64,000 bases of DNA from Blepharisma japonicum (GCA_949751835.1 CATKHK010000020.1:124001-188000); one strand, 5' to 3'. Counted from the first letter of the stretch, positions 45,435 through 56,199 are shown. Notes: a model not told the origin generated them from the letters alone. Translations and numbers: made by a program.

Positions 45435-46587
45435 ATGGGTGTGTGCATAAATAAAGCCATTACTCCTCAAATAACAAAGGACGATCTGAAGTCGAAAATA
45501 TATAACGCAATAGACCTAGATAAGGTCGGAACTTTAAATAATTTATGAAAGACTTATATTAAGCCTAGACCAAATATCGTACCGTTTTTTGAAATCAATG
45601 AGCCACTATTGCAGATTCAAGGCGTAATTTTTATTTTAGGTTGATATTAATACTTTAGCTTTCGCAATAAGGATAGGAAAAACGAATATTGTGAAATTTT
45701 TAATAGAAAATTGCAAAGCAAAAATTGAAGTTATGAACGAAATATATAGTTCCATTGGGAAAACTCCGATGGATGTCATTTGCGAATACGGACATCTTGA
45801 TCTTTTAAAGTACTATTTACCTATATACCTCGAATCCAAAGAAATAAGGTCTACTGACTTTTCATTTCATGAAGACAATCTTGAAGATCTTTCTATATTT
45901 AATTCAAAAACCATGAAAAAATCTTTAAATAGAGGCCCAACTGCAATCCAAAGGGCTTGCGAAAGAGGCAAAATTGAAATTGTTGATTATCTTACAGACT
46001 ATTTTAAAGAAAAATCAGTCCCAGATGAATTTAATGTGCATTTTGAGGACGAAAGAACTGGTGAAAACTGTGCGTTGATCAGCTGTCGAAATGGAAATTT
46101 AATTCTTGCCATGCTTCTTTATAAGAAGTGCAATGCGAATTTTCATAAATTAAATAAGAGATCAGAAAACTCTGTACAGCTAGCAGCAATTGGAGCCAAT
46201 AAATATCCTTATAGGAAATACTTCGATTTGATAAAATTTTTAGTAGAAGACTTGGAAGTAGACATAGCTTACCAATATGAAGAAACTCTTATGCTCTCAG
46301 AAAATAAATTAATAACTTCTTATCTAGAATCAAAAATGCTGCAAAGAGGATTAGACAAAGCGAAAAAGAAATTCATTGAGAAAGAAAATGCTATTAAGCA
46401 AGAAACACATGATGAGCTAACTGGATTGTCGCCAGAAATTATTGATAGACTGGCTAGTGCTGGAAGAAATTTTGAATTTACTGAAATATTCAAAGAAGAG
46501 TTAAACGAAAAATCACAATCATCTTTTGTTAGCTCTATAAGTCAGTATTCTGAGCCTTCAGAGATTTCTTGCCCGAAATTTTGGTAA
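45435..46587 (+). CDS. ankyrin-repeat protein with N-terminal lipidation signal
   Basis: 378 aa from two exons (45435-45623, 45640-46587) separated by a 16-nt intron GTAATTTTTATTTTAG. A TGA (45546) encodes Trp in NNLWKTYI. The N-terminus MGVCINK is a likely myristoylation plus palmitoylation site. Several ankyrin-like units follow: TLAFAIRIGKTNIVKFLIE, TPMDVICEYGHLDLLKYYL, TAIQRACERGKIEIVDYL, NCALISCRNGNLILAMLL, SVQLAAIGANKY. The C-terminus is charged and helical, then Ser-rich. Probably a membrane-tethered scaffold. No specific family recognised. Confidence 0.82.
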
Positions 46588-46705
46588 GAGAGAAGGTTCA
46601 GAAAATTAAGGATTTAAGGGTAATATAAATAAAAATAAATCTAAATAATTTTTATCATAGCAAATTTGAGTATAAATAAAGAATTTTATGTAAGGCACTC
46701 ATTAA

Positions 46706-46786
46706 GACAGTATGGCCGAGTGGTTAAGGCGACAGACTTGAAATCTGTTGGGATCTCCCGCGCAGGTTCGAATCCTGCTACTGTCG
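46706..46786 (+). tRNA. tRNA-Ser(UGA): tRNA-Ser (anticodon UGA)
   Basis: A full cloverleaf is visible: acceptor GACAGTA pairing with TACTGTC plus discriminator G; A box TGGCCGAGTGG; anticodon stem ACAGA/TCTGT with loop CTTGAAA, so the anticodon is TGA, reading UCA serine codons; a long variable arm (GGGATCTCCC region) typical of tRNA-Ser; and B box GGTTCGAATCC. A TTTTT pol III terminator follows at once. No intron and no encoded CCA. This is not a suppressor tRNA for UGA codons, despite the anticodon's spelling. Confidence 0.97.
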
Positions 46787-46820
46787 TTTTTGCCACTTAT
46801 TAATAATTCTAATTATTTAA

Positions 46821-48713
46821 TTATTTTTTTATCAAATCACTCATCCTTACCTTCTTTTTCACAGCATTTGTCAGCCCATCATGAAAAACAAACGCCAAAC
46901 ATCGCCCTCCGAGACTTTCCCTTTTTCTTTTTCTATTTTCAAAATCCTGATAAGTCATTTCTTTTACCTGCGAAACTACAGTTCTTGCCACTTGTGTAGT
47001 TCTATTAAAATTATTCACTAGCGTTCTACTAATATAAAAATCTTTTGGAATCCTAACAATTCTCTGTACTGAAGGCTCTACGTTGCCATTAATAACTTCA
47101 AACCCAAATTCCCTAAAAAGGTCTTGTAAAAGTTTCAGAATTTCATAGTCAAAATCATCAGTGCCACTAGAGCTTTGGAATATTTTGGTGATAAAAGAAT
47201 AAATGTCTTCACATGCAACTGAGCTTGGTAGCTTTTCTGGTTTTCGAGGCTGATTGTTTTCGAGATATCTGATGGCATCTGTTGTTTCTGTTATAGCTTT
47301 GTTTATTTGTTTAAAATATAGAGGGAAATGAATTTCTGGAGACATAGATGTGCAGATTTTATTTGCAGTAAGACTTGGCATCTGTATAGATCTTACACAT
47401 TGAAACGGCATAAGTTCAAATTCTTGTTTTTGAGAGATCCTTTGAGAAATTACATCTGCTAGTACTAAAGAGTCCTATATGATATTTACCATTAATTCTG
47501 CAGATTTGTCCATACTATAATCTGTATACTTCGAGCCTGTATAATTTTCAAAAATTCCACTATTTATTAATTCAAAATCCCCAAAACTATTTACAATTTT
47601 TCTCAGCCCGTTGGCGTTTTTCTGGCTGAAAATAATTTTTCATATATCAAAAATAGATCTATTGACAAACTTTGACCTGAAATTATCTGCGTCGCTAGAA
47701 TAAACGTTAAATTGGTTTCCTTCTCTTTGAGATCCCAACAATTGTAAAGTATTTAAACAGGTCCTGATATCAGCATTATTATCTTGTATTAAAGTATTCA
47801 AGTACTGGCTTTCTAAATGAACTCTCTATATATAAAATACCTCTTCTCGGCAGATTTCTTTTAGCCTTTCAAATACTTCTTTATGGAATAAAGCTTTACA
47901 GTTCACAATTTTGCATGTAGGTCTTAAAAGCTTTAAAGAAGGCGCATAAATGTCATTTGTGACCGCAATTATAGGCCTTTTGGTATTTACTGAAATAATT
48001 GCATTTAATTCTTGGACTGTTTGTTTGTCCAAGGTTTCTACTTGGTCGAGGATTAGGAGTAAAGGCTTTTCAGTGACTGTTTTAATGTTAAGAACGTTTC
48101 TTACTCTTTGAACAAGATCTTTTCCGACACCTACTAAAGCACAGTTCACTTCATATGGCTGATAATTGCATTGGCGTGTAATAACTCTTGCTAACGTACT
48201 TTTCCCACACCCAGGAGGTCCACCAATTAATAGCATCGGTTTAGTTTTTTCATTGCTTTCGATTTTTGGTTTCATGAAAGGCCCTCTTTTAACTGGGGTT
48301 CTTTTTTCTTTAAATACAGCTTTATCTCAAGATTTAAGCCATGATAATGCATCTCTATTGATATATTCTTCTGTTATTAATTCTAAAAATGTATGAGCTT
48401 CGTATTTATCCATCCATAAACTGCGATCTTCTTTGTCTAGAAGTGCTAAAAAGTTTAAGCCTGATTCATTTTTTGAAGCAGCTATTGCAGATTTTAGTTG
48501 AATATGTTCATTAATGATTTCTTTTAAGCGCGATATTGGAATTTCTAGTAAACTTTTTTCGCTTAATTCAAACATTAAATCAGTGTTATAGGGATTTGTT
48601 GAAGCTTTCTTTACAAAATATTGGCGGTTTATTGTAAAATCATCAGAAACATTTTCATACATGATAATTGGGATTGAGTTCTCAATTGGCGCCTCACTAA
48701 AATGCTGCTCCAT
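46821..48713 (-). CDS. CTF18-like: CTF18-like clamp-loader large subunit
   Basis: 620 aa from three exons; 15-nt introns at 47826-47840 (GTATTTTATATATAG) and 47475-47489 (GTAAATATCATATAG). A TGA at 48327 encodes Trp in SWLKSWDKAVF, the CTF18 signature before the ATPase domain. The segment LWMDKYEAHTFLELITEEYINRD also fits CTF18. The P-loop is GGPPGCGKST (residues ~164-173). Walker B reads ILDQVETL, with Gln where Glu is expected. The C-terminal half (DSLVLADVIS, MPFQCVRSIQ) matches the CTF18 body. Known: the CTF18-RFC complex loads PCNA and supports sister-chromatid cohesion in the nucleus. Confidence 0.88.
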
Positions 48714-48745
48714 TTTATATCTAAGTATGATATTAATTAATTTCC

Positions 48746-50731
48746 TTATGGATAACTCAACCCAAGCTGCTTTGAAAGTTTTTTCTCTGCTTTTTCATGC
48801 TTTTTAGTCAGAATCACAATGCGTTCACTTGCAGCTGCTCTTTCTATCCCAAAAACTTTTTCCAATTTATTTCTTTCTTCTTCACTAACATTAGCGACCC
48901 TTCTTTCTCTCTCATTTTCTTCTTTTTCTTCTTTATCAAGTAGACTTTGAAGTTCTTGATAATTTTTATTTTTTAAATCATCAAGCATTTTTTGAGCATA
49001 AGCAGTAATACTATCAGGCTGTCCTTGAACTTTCATTTTAGGTTGTGAATTTCGTTTTGTCTTTATGTTTTCTGTTCTTTTTGTATCTGATTTTTCATCT
49101 CTTTGTGTATCTTTCTCTTTGTCTTTTACTAATAATGTCGAAAATTTGCTTGTGTACTCTTTAAGCCCGCTTTTCTTTTTTTTTGCCTCTTCGAACATTT
49201 GGACAATTCGCTGCTTTTCTGCTTCAGCTTTTTCTTTTCTTTTTCTCCTTTCTTCCATTAGCTCTTCTTTAGCTTTTCTTAGCATTTCTACTCTAAGTGT
49301 GTCTTCTTGGATTCTTTCTAAGACTTTTTCTCTGTGATAATTTTGCTGCTTTGAGATTCTGATAACATTATCAGTTCTATCAGCTCTTTTCATATCTTCT
49401 GCTTCTTTTTTAATTCTATTTTCTTTCTCCCTTTTCTTTTTAAGTTTTCTTACTTTTTCTTCCTCTTCTTCTCGCTTTGTCAATATTTTTTTGACTCTCT
49501 CAGTTTCTTGCTGCTCCATTCTTTGCCTTACCATAAGGGTTTGTTCTTGGCGCTGCTTCTCTTCTTCTTTCTTTTTCTCTAGTTCTTCTTCTTTTCTTCT
49601 TAACTGCTCTTCAAATCTTTTGTCAGCTTCTGTTTGTGCTTTAATTAAGTCATTTTTTCTTTTTTCTTCGAGAAACATATTTAATTCTTGGACTTTTTTA
49701 AGTTCTTGAACTTTAATCTCAGCTCGTTTTTGGGACTCAATGCGCGCTAGTTCACGGTCTTCTTCAATTCTTTTGCGTTTTTCTTCGTTTTCTTTTTGGC
49801 GCTGTTCAAATTCGTTTCGGCGCTGACTGAGAATTTTCGTTAAATTTTCTTTTGCAGTTTCAAGCTTAGCATCTTTTTCAGCGCGGATTTTTAGACTTTC
49901 TTCAATTTTCTTTTGAGTTGCAATTGCCATCATTTCTTTTCGCTTTTGGTCCCTTTCATCAAGTTCCTTTTTCCTCTCTTCAGCTCACTTGACTTTTTGT
50001 TCAATCATTTGTTCAGTTCTGAGTTTAAATTCTTCTTGTTTTCGTTGAGTTTCCATTTCTCTTCTTCTTGCTTCTTCTTTCCGTTGCTTTTCTTTTTCTT
50101 TGTCTTCTTTAGCTTTTCTTTGGACCCTTTCAAACTCTTCTTGGGCACGTTTTTTATTTTCCTCCTCTTCTTGAAGCTGGGCCTGCATCTTTCTTTCCTC
50201 ATCCCTTTGCCTTTTTGCCTCTTGTTCTTTTCGCCGTTGTTTAATTTCTTTTTGTCTTGCAATTTCTTTTTGCCTTGCCTTCTCAGCCTTTTCTTCATTT
50301 TTCTGCCTAAGAGCTTCCATGGTGAGTTCATAATCAACCATCTGCTGCAGCTCCATTTGCTGTCTTCTTTCTAGTTTTTCAATTTCCCTTTTTTCTCTTT
50401 CAACTATGCCAGAGCTTAAAAGATTCAAATCAACGCTGGTATTACTGCTCAAATGAGACTTGGTATTTAATATATCAGCATCAGTGATTTTTTCCCTTTC
50501 TTCTTTTAGTCATTTCAGTTTTTCTAGGCGTTTTTGCTCGACAAAATCAAAGCGAATTTGAGCAGTTTCTTTGTCCATTCCTTTAGTCATATAGCTTTCA
50601 AAAGGACGATACACTAGCTCATAGGGTTCGATTCCTAAACGTTTGCATGCCTCTTTTGACTTTGGGGTGAAGTTTGGAGCCTTTGCAATGTTTGCATCAA
50701 TTGTTTCTAAAGATTGCAATTGATTGTCCAT
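48746..50731 (-). CDS. long charged coiled-coil protein
   Basis: 661 aa, one frame across TGA codons at 50510 and 49985. The first ~75 residues are globular (APNFTPKSKEACKRLGIEP, YELVYRPFESYM), a short conserved-looking motif seen at the start of some coiled-coil proteins in animals and protists. The next ~500 residues are almost purely Glu/Lys/Arg/Gln in long heptad-like helices. The last ~60 residues are again more mixed (NKLEKVFGIERAAASERIV). Likely a cytoskeletal or axonemal fibre component. Exact family not recognised. Confidence 0.82.
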
Positions 50732-51179
50732 TTATATAAATTTGCAAAATATTTGAATATTTATTTTATAGATTAAAGGAGATTTAGTATAATTGAGACT
50801 TTCAGATGTTGAGCTATTTGAAATGTAGGATTTGGTATTAAAATAGCTTAATAATTATTTAAAAAAGCCTGGAGTGAACTTTTTTGTCTTTCCTCTTGAT
50901 ACTTTATATATTGTTAAAAAATACAAAAGTTACTATTATATTAGATTTAAGAGATGTTAGGTAAAGATGCAATTGAATAATCTTTTATTATAAATGCTTT
51001 AAAGTCTTAGCTGAAAATACAATTAAATAAATTATTTAAAACACTAATTTACAATTAATTTTTAATTATAATTATATACTTATTAACTAATTAAATATAT
51101 AACTAGCGAGCTAAATGTTTTTGGTCGAGGGAAATAATAATTTTAAATGCATTAGTTTATAATGATAAGATATCTTTAC
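50732..51179. other. intergenic, nothing recognised
   Basis: About 450 bp of very AT-rich DNA with A/T runs. No ORF, RNA gene or repeat supported. Confidence 0.45.
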
Positions 51180-51611
51180 TTATAAATCTCCATTTTTCTC
51201 TTTTCCAGTGCCTTTCTTTCCATTTCCAACTTCCAATCTATACCTAATATCCCTTCTCTTCTTAAAATACATAAAATCCACCTCAATATCTTTCTCAGTC
51301 TCCAATCCATTATTTAAAATTGGCACTAAGTGTTCAAATTTACTCTGCTTTGACGGACTTGTGTTAGCAACTTCTCTAGCTTCTTCTTCAGTAATAGATC
51401 TCATACAATTATTGAATGCCCTTTCCATGATTTTTGTCCTAATATTTGATGCACTTAAACGGGGCTTTGTTTCGATTACTTTTTCTAAATCATCATGTTT
51501 TTGTCGCTGCAGTCACATTGTTAACGAGTAGCAAGAATTTTCTTTAAGCTCTTCTGTAGATTTGCCTGCATATGCTAAGCTAATTATAGTGAAAAATAAA
51601 ATTTTCCACAT
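51180..51611 (-). CDS. small secreted protein, unknown
   Basis: 143 aa from the ATG 51609-51611, with a TGA (Trp) at 51513. The N-terminus MWKILFFTIISLAYAGKSTE is a textbook signal peptide with likely cleavage after AYA-G. The mature part has three Cys (SCYSLTMW, NNCMRSI), a helical middle and a basic tail (VGNGKKGTGKEKNGDL). A KKRR run lies before the tail. Secreted or lumenal. No family recognised. Its start lies 20 bp from that of SAP18 on the other strand. Confidence 0.78.
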
Positions 51612-51631
51612 TATAACACACGTGTAATAAA
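51612..51631. promoter_or_regulatory. 20-bp spacer between divergent start codons
   Basis: Only 20 bp separate the ATG of the secreted protein (-) from the ATG of SAP18 (+). Both promoters must lie inside this spacer or inside the neighbouring coding sequence. Confidence 0.55.
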
Positions 51632-52018
51632 ATGGATAGAAGAAGGATTGATAGAGAAAAGACCTGTCCTTTGCTACTTAGAGTGTTTTGAAAAGAAGAG
51701 CAGGAAATTAGCCCAGAAAGCTTAAAAAATAGAGGTGATGAATTAGAGCAAGATGAAGTAAGATTATATACATGAAAAGATGCAACTTTTAGAGAAATTG
51801 CAGATATGCTAAAGGAATATATTCCAGGAACTAGAAGAAGAGATGCGGAGCTTAAGTTTTATTTTATTAGACCAAATTTAGAAGGAGGATTAGAACGAAA
51901 AGATATAGGCATAGTAAATACTATAAAAAGGGGAGAAGTAGATTTTATGACTTTGAACCAACTGAGGTTTGTAATTGGAGACTATTTGGCATTGACAATA
52001 AAATATAGCTTGAAATAA
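51632..52018 (+). CDS. SAP18: SAP18 (Sin3-associated polypeptide, ASAP complex)
   Basis: 128 aa, joined across TGA codons at 51689 and 51770. The N-terminus IDREKTCPLLLRVF is identical to the human protein as I recall it. LYTWKDATFREIADMLKEYIP matches the human YTWMDATLKEL, with the Trp encoded by TGA. The C-terminus MTLNQLRFVIGDYLALTI completes the ubiquitin-like fold. Known: SAP18 bridges the Sin3/HDAC co-repressor and the ASAP splicing complex in the nucleus. The first TGA gives Trp in VFWKEEQ, a less conserved position. Confidence 0.96.
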
Positions 52019-52518
52019 TTTTTAAGTTTTGTAATTTGTTTATAAATGGAAATGCAATGTAAGCAACACTAAAATAATAAACTCAAAGATGCTAAGGCTA
52101 TATCAAAAAAGACATTAAGTCTTTTAAATAGCAATAATACCGTTTTAAAAGTACTTTTACATAAATTCGATAATAAATCTAAAATTATGGGATCTCATTT
52201 AAGCGGAATGATACTTATAAAGATTAGTGAATTTTTAGTACAATTTTTTGATAATGATAGTTAATGGTTTATGTCAAAAATTCTGTTTAATGATATGCAA
52301 ACAAATAAGAATTTGTATTTTATCTATTGGCAAAAATTTTGAAAATATACATATAAAAGTATACATAGTAAATTTTACTGCTAAAAAGAAATAAGCTTAT
52401 TTAAATTAATTTTTAGCATATTAATATAGAGATTTAAGATTTTATATTTATTTAGTTTAAATTAGCACAAGAAAAAGTTAATTAAGAGAAAGGTGAGTTC
52501 TTGTGCTTCTTGCCTTAC
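52019..52518. other. intergenic; decayed repeat copy and start of a segmental duplication
   Basis: A stretch at about 52187-52325 resembles 54300-54465 (shared ends: GATAATGATAGTTAA and AATAAGAATTTGTATTTTAT). It includes a short reading frame, GMILIKISEFLVQFFDNDS, matching the end of the 48-aa ORF at 54251. From about 52386 the sequence matches the region starting near 56975, marking the left edge of duplication copy 1. Confidence 0.5.
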
Positions 52519-53595
52519 TTATCCTTCTTGCGCTTCTTGTGCTTCTCGGGGTTCTTGGGGTTCTTGGGGTACTTGGGGTCCTTGAAGTTCTTGGGGTCCT
52601 TGGGATTCTTGGAATTTTTGGGGCTCTTGGGTTTCTTGGGGTTCTTGGAGTTCTTGGGGTTCTTGGGGTTCTTGGGATTCTTGGGCTTCTTGGATTTCTT
52701 GGGCTTCTATTAATCTATTACCGTTTTCTCTATTTTCTGGAGAGTTAAGCGATTTATAGACAAAACTCCAGAGTTCGGTTGGCAAGTTTTCATTTAATAT
52801 TCTGATTGCATTCAGAATATATGCTAGGTCATCTTGATAAATGTAAATTCAGTTAGTAGTGAGTGCACTTCTAGTGATCTGGATTTTTATATCCAGATCT
52901 GAATTATTGCTGTTTACAGCTAAATAATAAAGTTTTCTGATAATTTGACATAAATAATCAAAGCGATAGCTTCTTAAAAGCTCAGCATTAATGTGAATGG
53001 TTTCCATAATTTCACTTTTAGGGGTAAGAAATCCTTCATAGGCTTCAAGTATTGCTTGAAAAATTTTGCTACGTTTTCTTTCTTTATCTATAATTATAAG
53101 TCTTGAGTTTCTTAGAATATCTAGTATTTTGGCGTCGTCCATATATAGTGGACTTAGGACAAAAATATCTTCAGATTTTGCAAATTGTACGAGCTGAGGG
53201 TCGCTAATAGATATTTCTCTGAAGCATTTGCTTTGAATAGATTGTATTGCAATTGGTGCAAAATCTGAAGTTGATAGCTTAAAAATGCGCATTTCTGGAA
53301 AGCGAGTAGCGTGACCTCTTCCTGAAAAAGTAAAATTTTCAAACATAGCTACCCTTGAAGTAATCAGGACGGGGCAGCCTTTCGATCTATCAAGGTTTGA
53401 ATAGAAACTGCGAGATCCAGAATAAGAACGGATACTGGGGCCAGCTCTGCCATCATAAAAATTCAGCAGCAAATTTGCATAGGCTGCGAAATAATCTAGA
53501 TCACTTTCATTGATGATTCAAATATCCTGGAATCCATTCCTCCTTTTGATTAAAGATGATTTCCTAAAGGTAGGCATATTATTATTTGAGACCAT
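52519..53595 (-). CDS. duplicated-family protein A, copy 1, with QEP repeat tail
   Basis: 358 aa from ATG 53593-53595, with TGA Trp codons in GFQDIWIIN and at 52849. It aligns along its length with copy 2 (57099-58004): FQD-W-I, LLLNF, SIRSYSGSR, KGCPVLITSRVA, FSGRGHATRF, ILRNSRLIIID, INAELL, LTTNWIY. The core alternates strands and helices; LITSRVA and LSTSDF recall, weakly, the sensor region of STAND-type NTPases, but no P-loop is present. The C-terminal ~60 residues are a Gln-Glu-Pro tandem repeat absent from copy 2. No family recognised; likely cytosolic. Confidence 0.75.
52525..52712. repeat. 9-nt minisatellite coding Gln-Glu-Pro repeats
   Basis: About 20 imperfect tandem copies of TTCTTGGGG (plus strand), that is CAAGAACCC on the coding strand. 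They lie in frame at the 3' end of family-A copy 1. Copy 2 has a single short EAQEAA end at the same place, so the array expanded after duplication or shrank in the other copy. Confidence 0.9.
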
Positions 53596-53882
53596 TGGTA
53601 TGCAGGATAATTAGCACGGTCTTGCTGACCTAAGTTTGTAACTAGAAAAAATAATAGAAAAGATCGATTAATTTGAGTTTCGATTTTTTTGTAGCTATAT
53701 TAAATTTCTCTCCACTTGGTGGAGCTATAGAGCAGTATTTAGAAAATAAATGTCATGATGTTGAAAGAATATGTGAGTTATGTATTTATATTGATAAAAT
53801 TAAAATATAAGAAATTTATTTAATCTTTAATCTCCTTAATTTTAGTTAATTTCTTTCCAAAATGATAAATAAAATTATCGAT
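53596..53882. promoter_or_regulatory. divergent promoter of duplicated pair, copy 1
   Basis: It separates family A (-) from the family B pseudogene (+). It matches 58005-58311 closely, including the block GAAAAGATCGATTAATTTGA and a perfect hairpin CTCCAC-TTG-GTGGAG at 53710-53724 (58133-58147 in copy 2). Confidence 0.55.
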
Positions 53883-54178
53883 AATAGGAAAATTATTTGC
53901 ACTTTTTTTGATTGCTGCTTTAATAGGGACTCAAGGCAAACTATTTCGATCTTTTCTTCAACTTAAAATATCCTCAGATTAAATTGAAACAATTCCAACA
54001 AACGAAACTGACTCATCTATGATAGGAGATTTAACATATAATTCTAAATCTGTCTATGCAAAAATGACAAGAATCGAACCCATTGAGGGATATGAAGGAT
54101 AAATGGCAAGATATTGAAGGCAATAATTATGACAAGGCTATTCAAGTTTCAGATAATCCTGATATCTACTCAGCTTAA
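53883..54178 (+). pseudogene. family B small secreted protein, decayed copy 1
   Basis: Nucleotide-level copy of the intact gene at 58312-58608. Here the start codon is ATA instead of ATG, an in-frame TAA replaces a Glu codon after KISSD, and a two-base deletion shifts the frame before the conserved WQDIE segment. The final residues (DNPDIYSA) and TAA are still recognisable. The decayed copy faces an intact family A copy, so the pair has partly broken up. Confidence 0.85.
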
Positions 54179-54250
54179 TTTTTAATTTGATCTAAAACTC
54201 AAAACAAAAAGTTAATGTGATTTAATATTATTACTTTTTAATTTGAATAA

Positions 54251-54397
54251 ATGGAGCTCACGAAACAGAGAGTAGTGGTACTAAAAGCTGCCCAAGATCT
54301 GGATCTCCAACACTTGAGATTTAGCGATAGTGGAACGATCCTTATAAAGGTTCAATTTAATGAATTTTTTGAAGAATATTTTGATAATGATAGTTAA
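54251..54397 (+). CDS. possible 48-aa protein, repeated family
   Basis: ATG to TAA, reading MELTKQRVVVLKAAQDLDLQ through to FFEEYFDNDS. Its last third and about 70 bp of following sequence recur in diverged form at 52187-52325. Protein-like composition and the repeat suggest a former or current small gene; it has no signal peptide and no recognised family. Confidence 0.3.
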   Translation: MELTKQRVVVLKAAQDLDLQHLRFSDSGTILIKVQFNEFFEEYFDNDS

Positions 54398-54916
54398 AGG
54401 TCTGTATATGAAATCCTGTTTAATGATAAGCAAAACGAATAAGAATTTGTATTTTATCTATTGTATAAAAGTAAAATACATCAATGCAATATAGTTTAAG
54501 GTGTTTTAAGTTGACCAGTGTGCCAATAGAATAATTATAACTGCTTCTCTCTAACTCATGTAACTTATATCCAGCAGCTTGCAGCACTTCGGTAATGAGA
54601 TGCTGAAGTTAGATGAAGTGTATCCGGCAAAGGTCTTCTGGTGCAAGTGGAGCAGCATTTCTGAGCTTATCAGCCCAAACTCAATTTAGTAGCAAATTTT
54701 CCCTGATGGGGAAATAGAGCCAAGATCTCTTAACAGGCCATCATCTGATAGAAACAACCTTCACGATACTGCAAAACTTGAACTAACTATCAGACTGTAA
54801 AACTTGAAGATTCGAGCTTTACTATAAAATGAAGTAAACTTGAACGATATTTTAGAGAATTTCACAGATACTCGTTATTAATAAAAAATTATTAAAAATA
54901 ATTTTTATCGAAGAAA
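54398..54916. other. gene-like debris, unassigned
   Basis: The part near 54560-54735 is clearly less AT-rich than its flanks. One plus-strand frame reads about 47 codons with five TGA as Trp (VSGKGLLVQVEQHFWAYQPK...LVANFPWWGN) between stops, without a start codon. It could be the remnant of an exon or an unrecognised RNA. I cannot assign it. Confidence 0.3.
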
Positions 54917-56199
54917 TTAATTGCCCTTTAGACTATCATGCATCTTGACGAGTTTTGCAACTGCAAATTTATGGCTTGGGGCATTCAAAGTAATAACTTC
55001 ATAAACTCTAGCCTGCTCTTCGACCCCAAGGCTATCTCCTCTTTCACAATACAGTAATTTCAATTTTAGAAGCTCATTTATTTCAGCCTTATCGAACTCT
55101 TTATTGAGATGTCCTCTCAAAACATAGTCTTGTTTTAATAATTTTTCGTATATTGCAAAAGAATATTTTTTTGATTTTTTGTTAATTTTTTTCTGATCCT
55201 GATACAGCAGGCAAATCTAATGTTATTCAATCGCTCCTATATTTTAATACTTCACTTTCAGTTATAAATTCATCTTTTTCACTTAGAAGTTCATTTATTT
55301 CATGAATGCTTCCTCCGTGGAATTCATAGATCATTTCGTGAAATTTTTTAGGTACTTTTCTGGATTTCAAATAATGAAATATTTTTTCTTTAGAAAGCCA
55401 TCCAAGATGCAGCTCTTCCTCTGCCCCACTTCTTAGGACGCACTCTTGATTGAGATAGCCTAACTGAAATAGATCGTTATTGGCTAAAATTACCGAAAGC
55501 TTGTTTTCTTCTTTTGTTAATCTGATTAAATACGTAACGAAAGATGTCGCGAATTCCTGATCTTTTTCGTTTATTATTTCGTGAATTCCTTGATAAATAA
55601 AACTAATTTACTTTGGAAAGCAAGAAATACGTTTGTCAAAATTTTCAATGGCATCTCCAAATATCCTATTAAATTCAGTACCAGTCATCTCTGTAGTATT
55701 TAGCTTTGGAGTTACTTTAAGATAAGAGTTAATATTTGCTATTCAAGGAATTGAGCGATTGATATTAAAACCAAAAAATGTTTCTTGGTCAAAATGTTTA
55801 TTGTCATGTGCACTTTTAAGGCATTTAGTAAAGTGAGATGCATGTTAAATGAGGAAACAACCTGTACAGCCATAGGGTCAACTTTGCCATTTTCTATTTT
55901 TATTGAACGCATGCTATAGGTAATAGGCATAAATTGGTTCAAGTCTTTCAAATTTTCTTTAATTAGTCTTGATTTCCCGCAATTTGGAGGGCCAGTAAGA
56001 AGTATAAGAAATTTTATATCACTCTTTAGATCGCAAGCTGAATTTTTCATTTCTTCTTTTCTTTCGAAATATTTTCCGCTTGGTTTATAAATTTTTTTGA
56101 GCTCATTCATATCCTCTTCTTGATAGTTATGTAAAGAAGAGCCGAATATTTTGCTTTGATGCTAAGATTGGTCCAAAATTTTCTTGCAAACCCCAACAT
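54917..56199 (-). pseudogene. decayed P-loop (AAA+/STAND-like) ATPase gene
   Basis: Coherent ATPase-like protein sequence runs through this minus-strand block but is split over different frames by about four breaks. Recognisable parts in order: MLGFARKFW; SGKYFERKEEMKN; a P-loop FLILLTGPPNCGKSRLI; a possible sensor-1 strand SVILANNDLFQLG; LRSGAEEELHLGWLSKEKIF; and a C-terminal helical part ending HKFAVAKLVKMHDSLKGN (TAA 54917). The order P-loop, sensor, helical lid fits an AAA+ or archaeal-ATPase-like STAND protein. It lies between the two copies of the A/B duplication. No intact copy is in the window. Confidence 0.7.

Noticed and set aside
46706-46786. Suppressor tRNA decoding UGA
   Set aside because: The anticodon is UGA (5'-3'), which reads UCA serine codons, and the long variable arm is that of tRNA-Ser.
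49065-50374. Plus-strand hydrophobic ORFs of up to 153 aa
   Set aside because: They are antisense shadows of the Glu/Lys-rich coiled-coil gene; Ser/Phe/Leu-rich translation is expected opposite such codons.
52525-52712. CRISPR-like or non-coding satellite array
   Set aside because: The unit is 9 nt without spacers and stays in frame with the family A protein.
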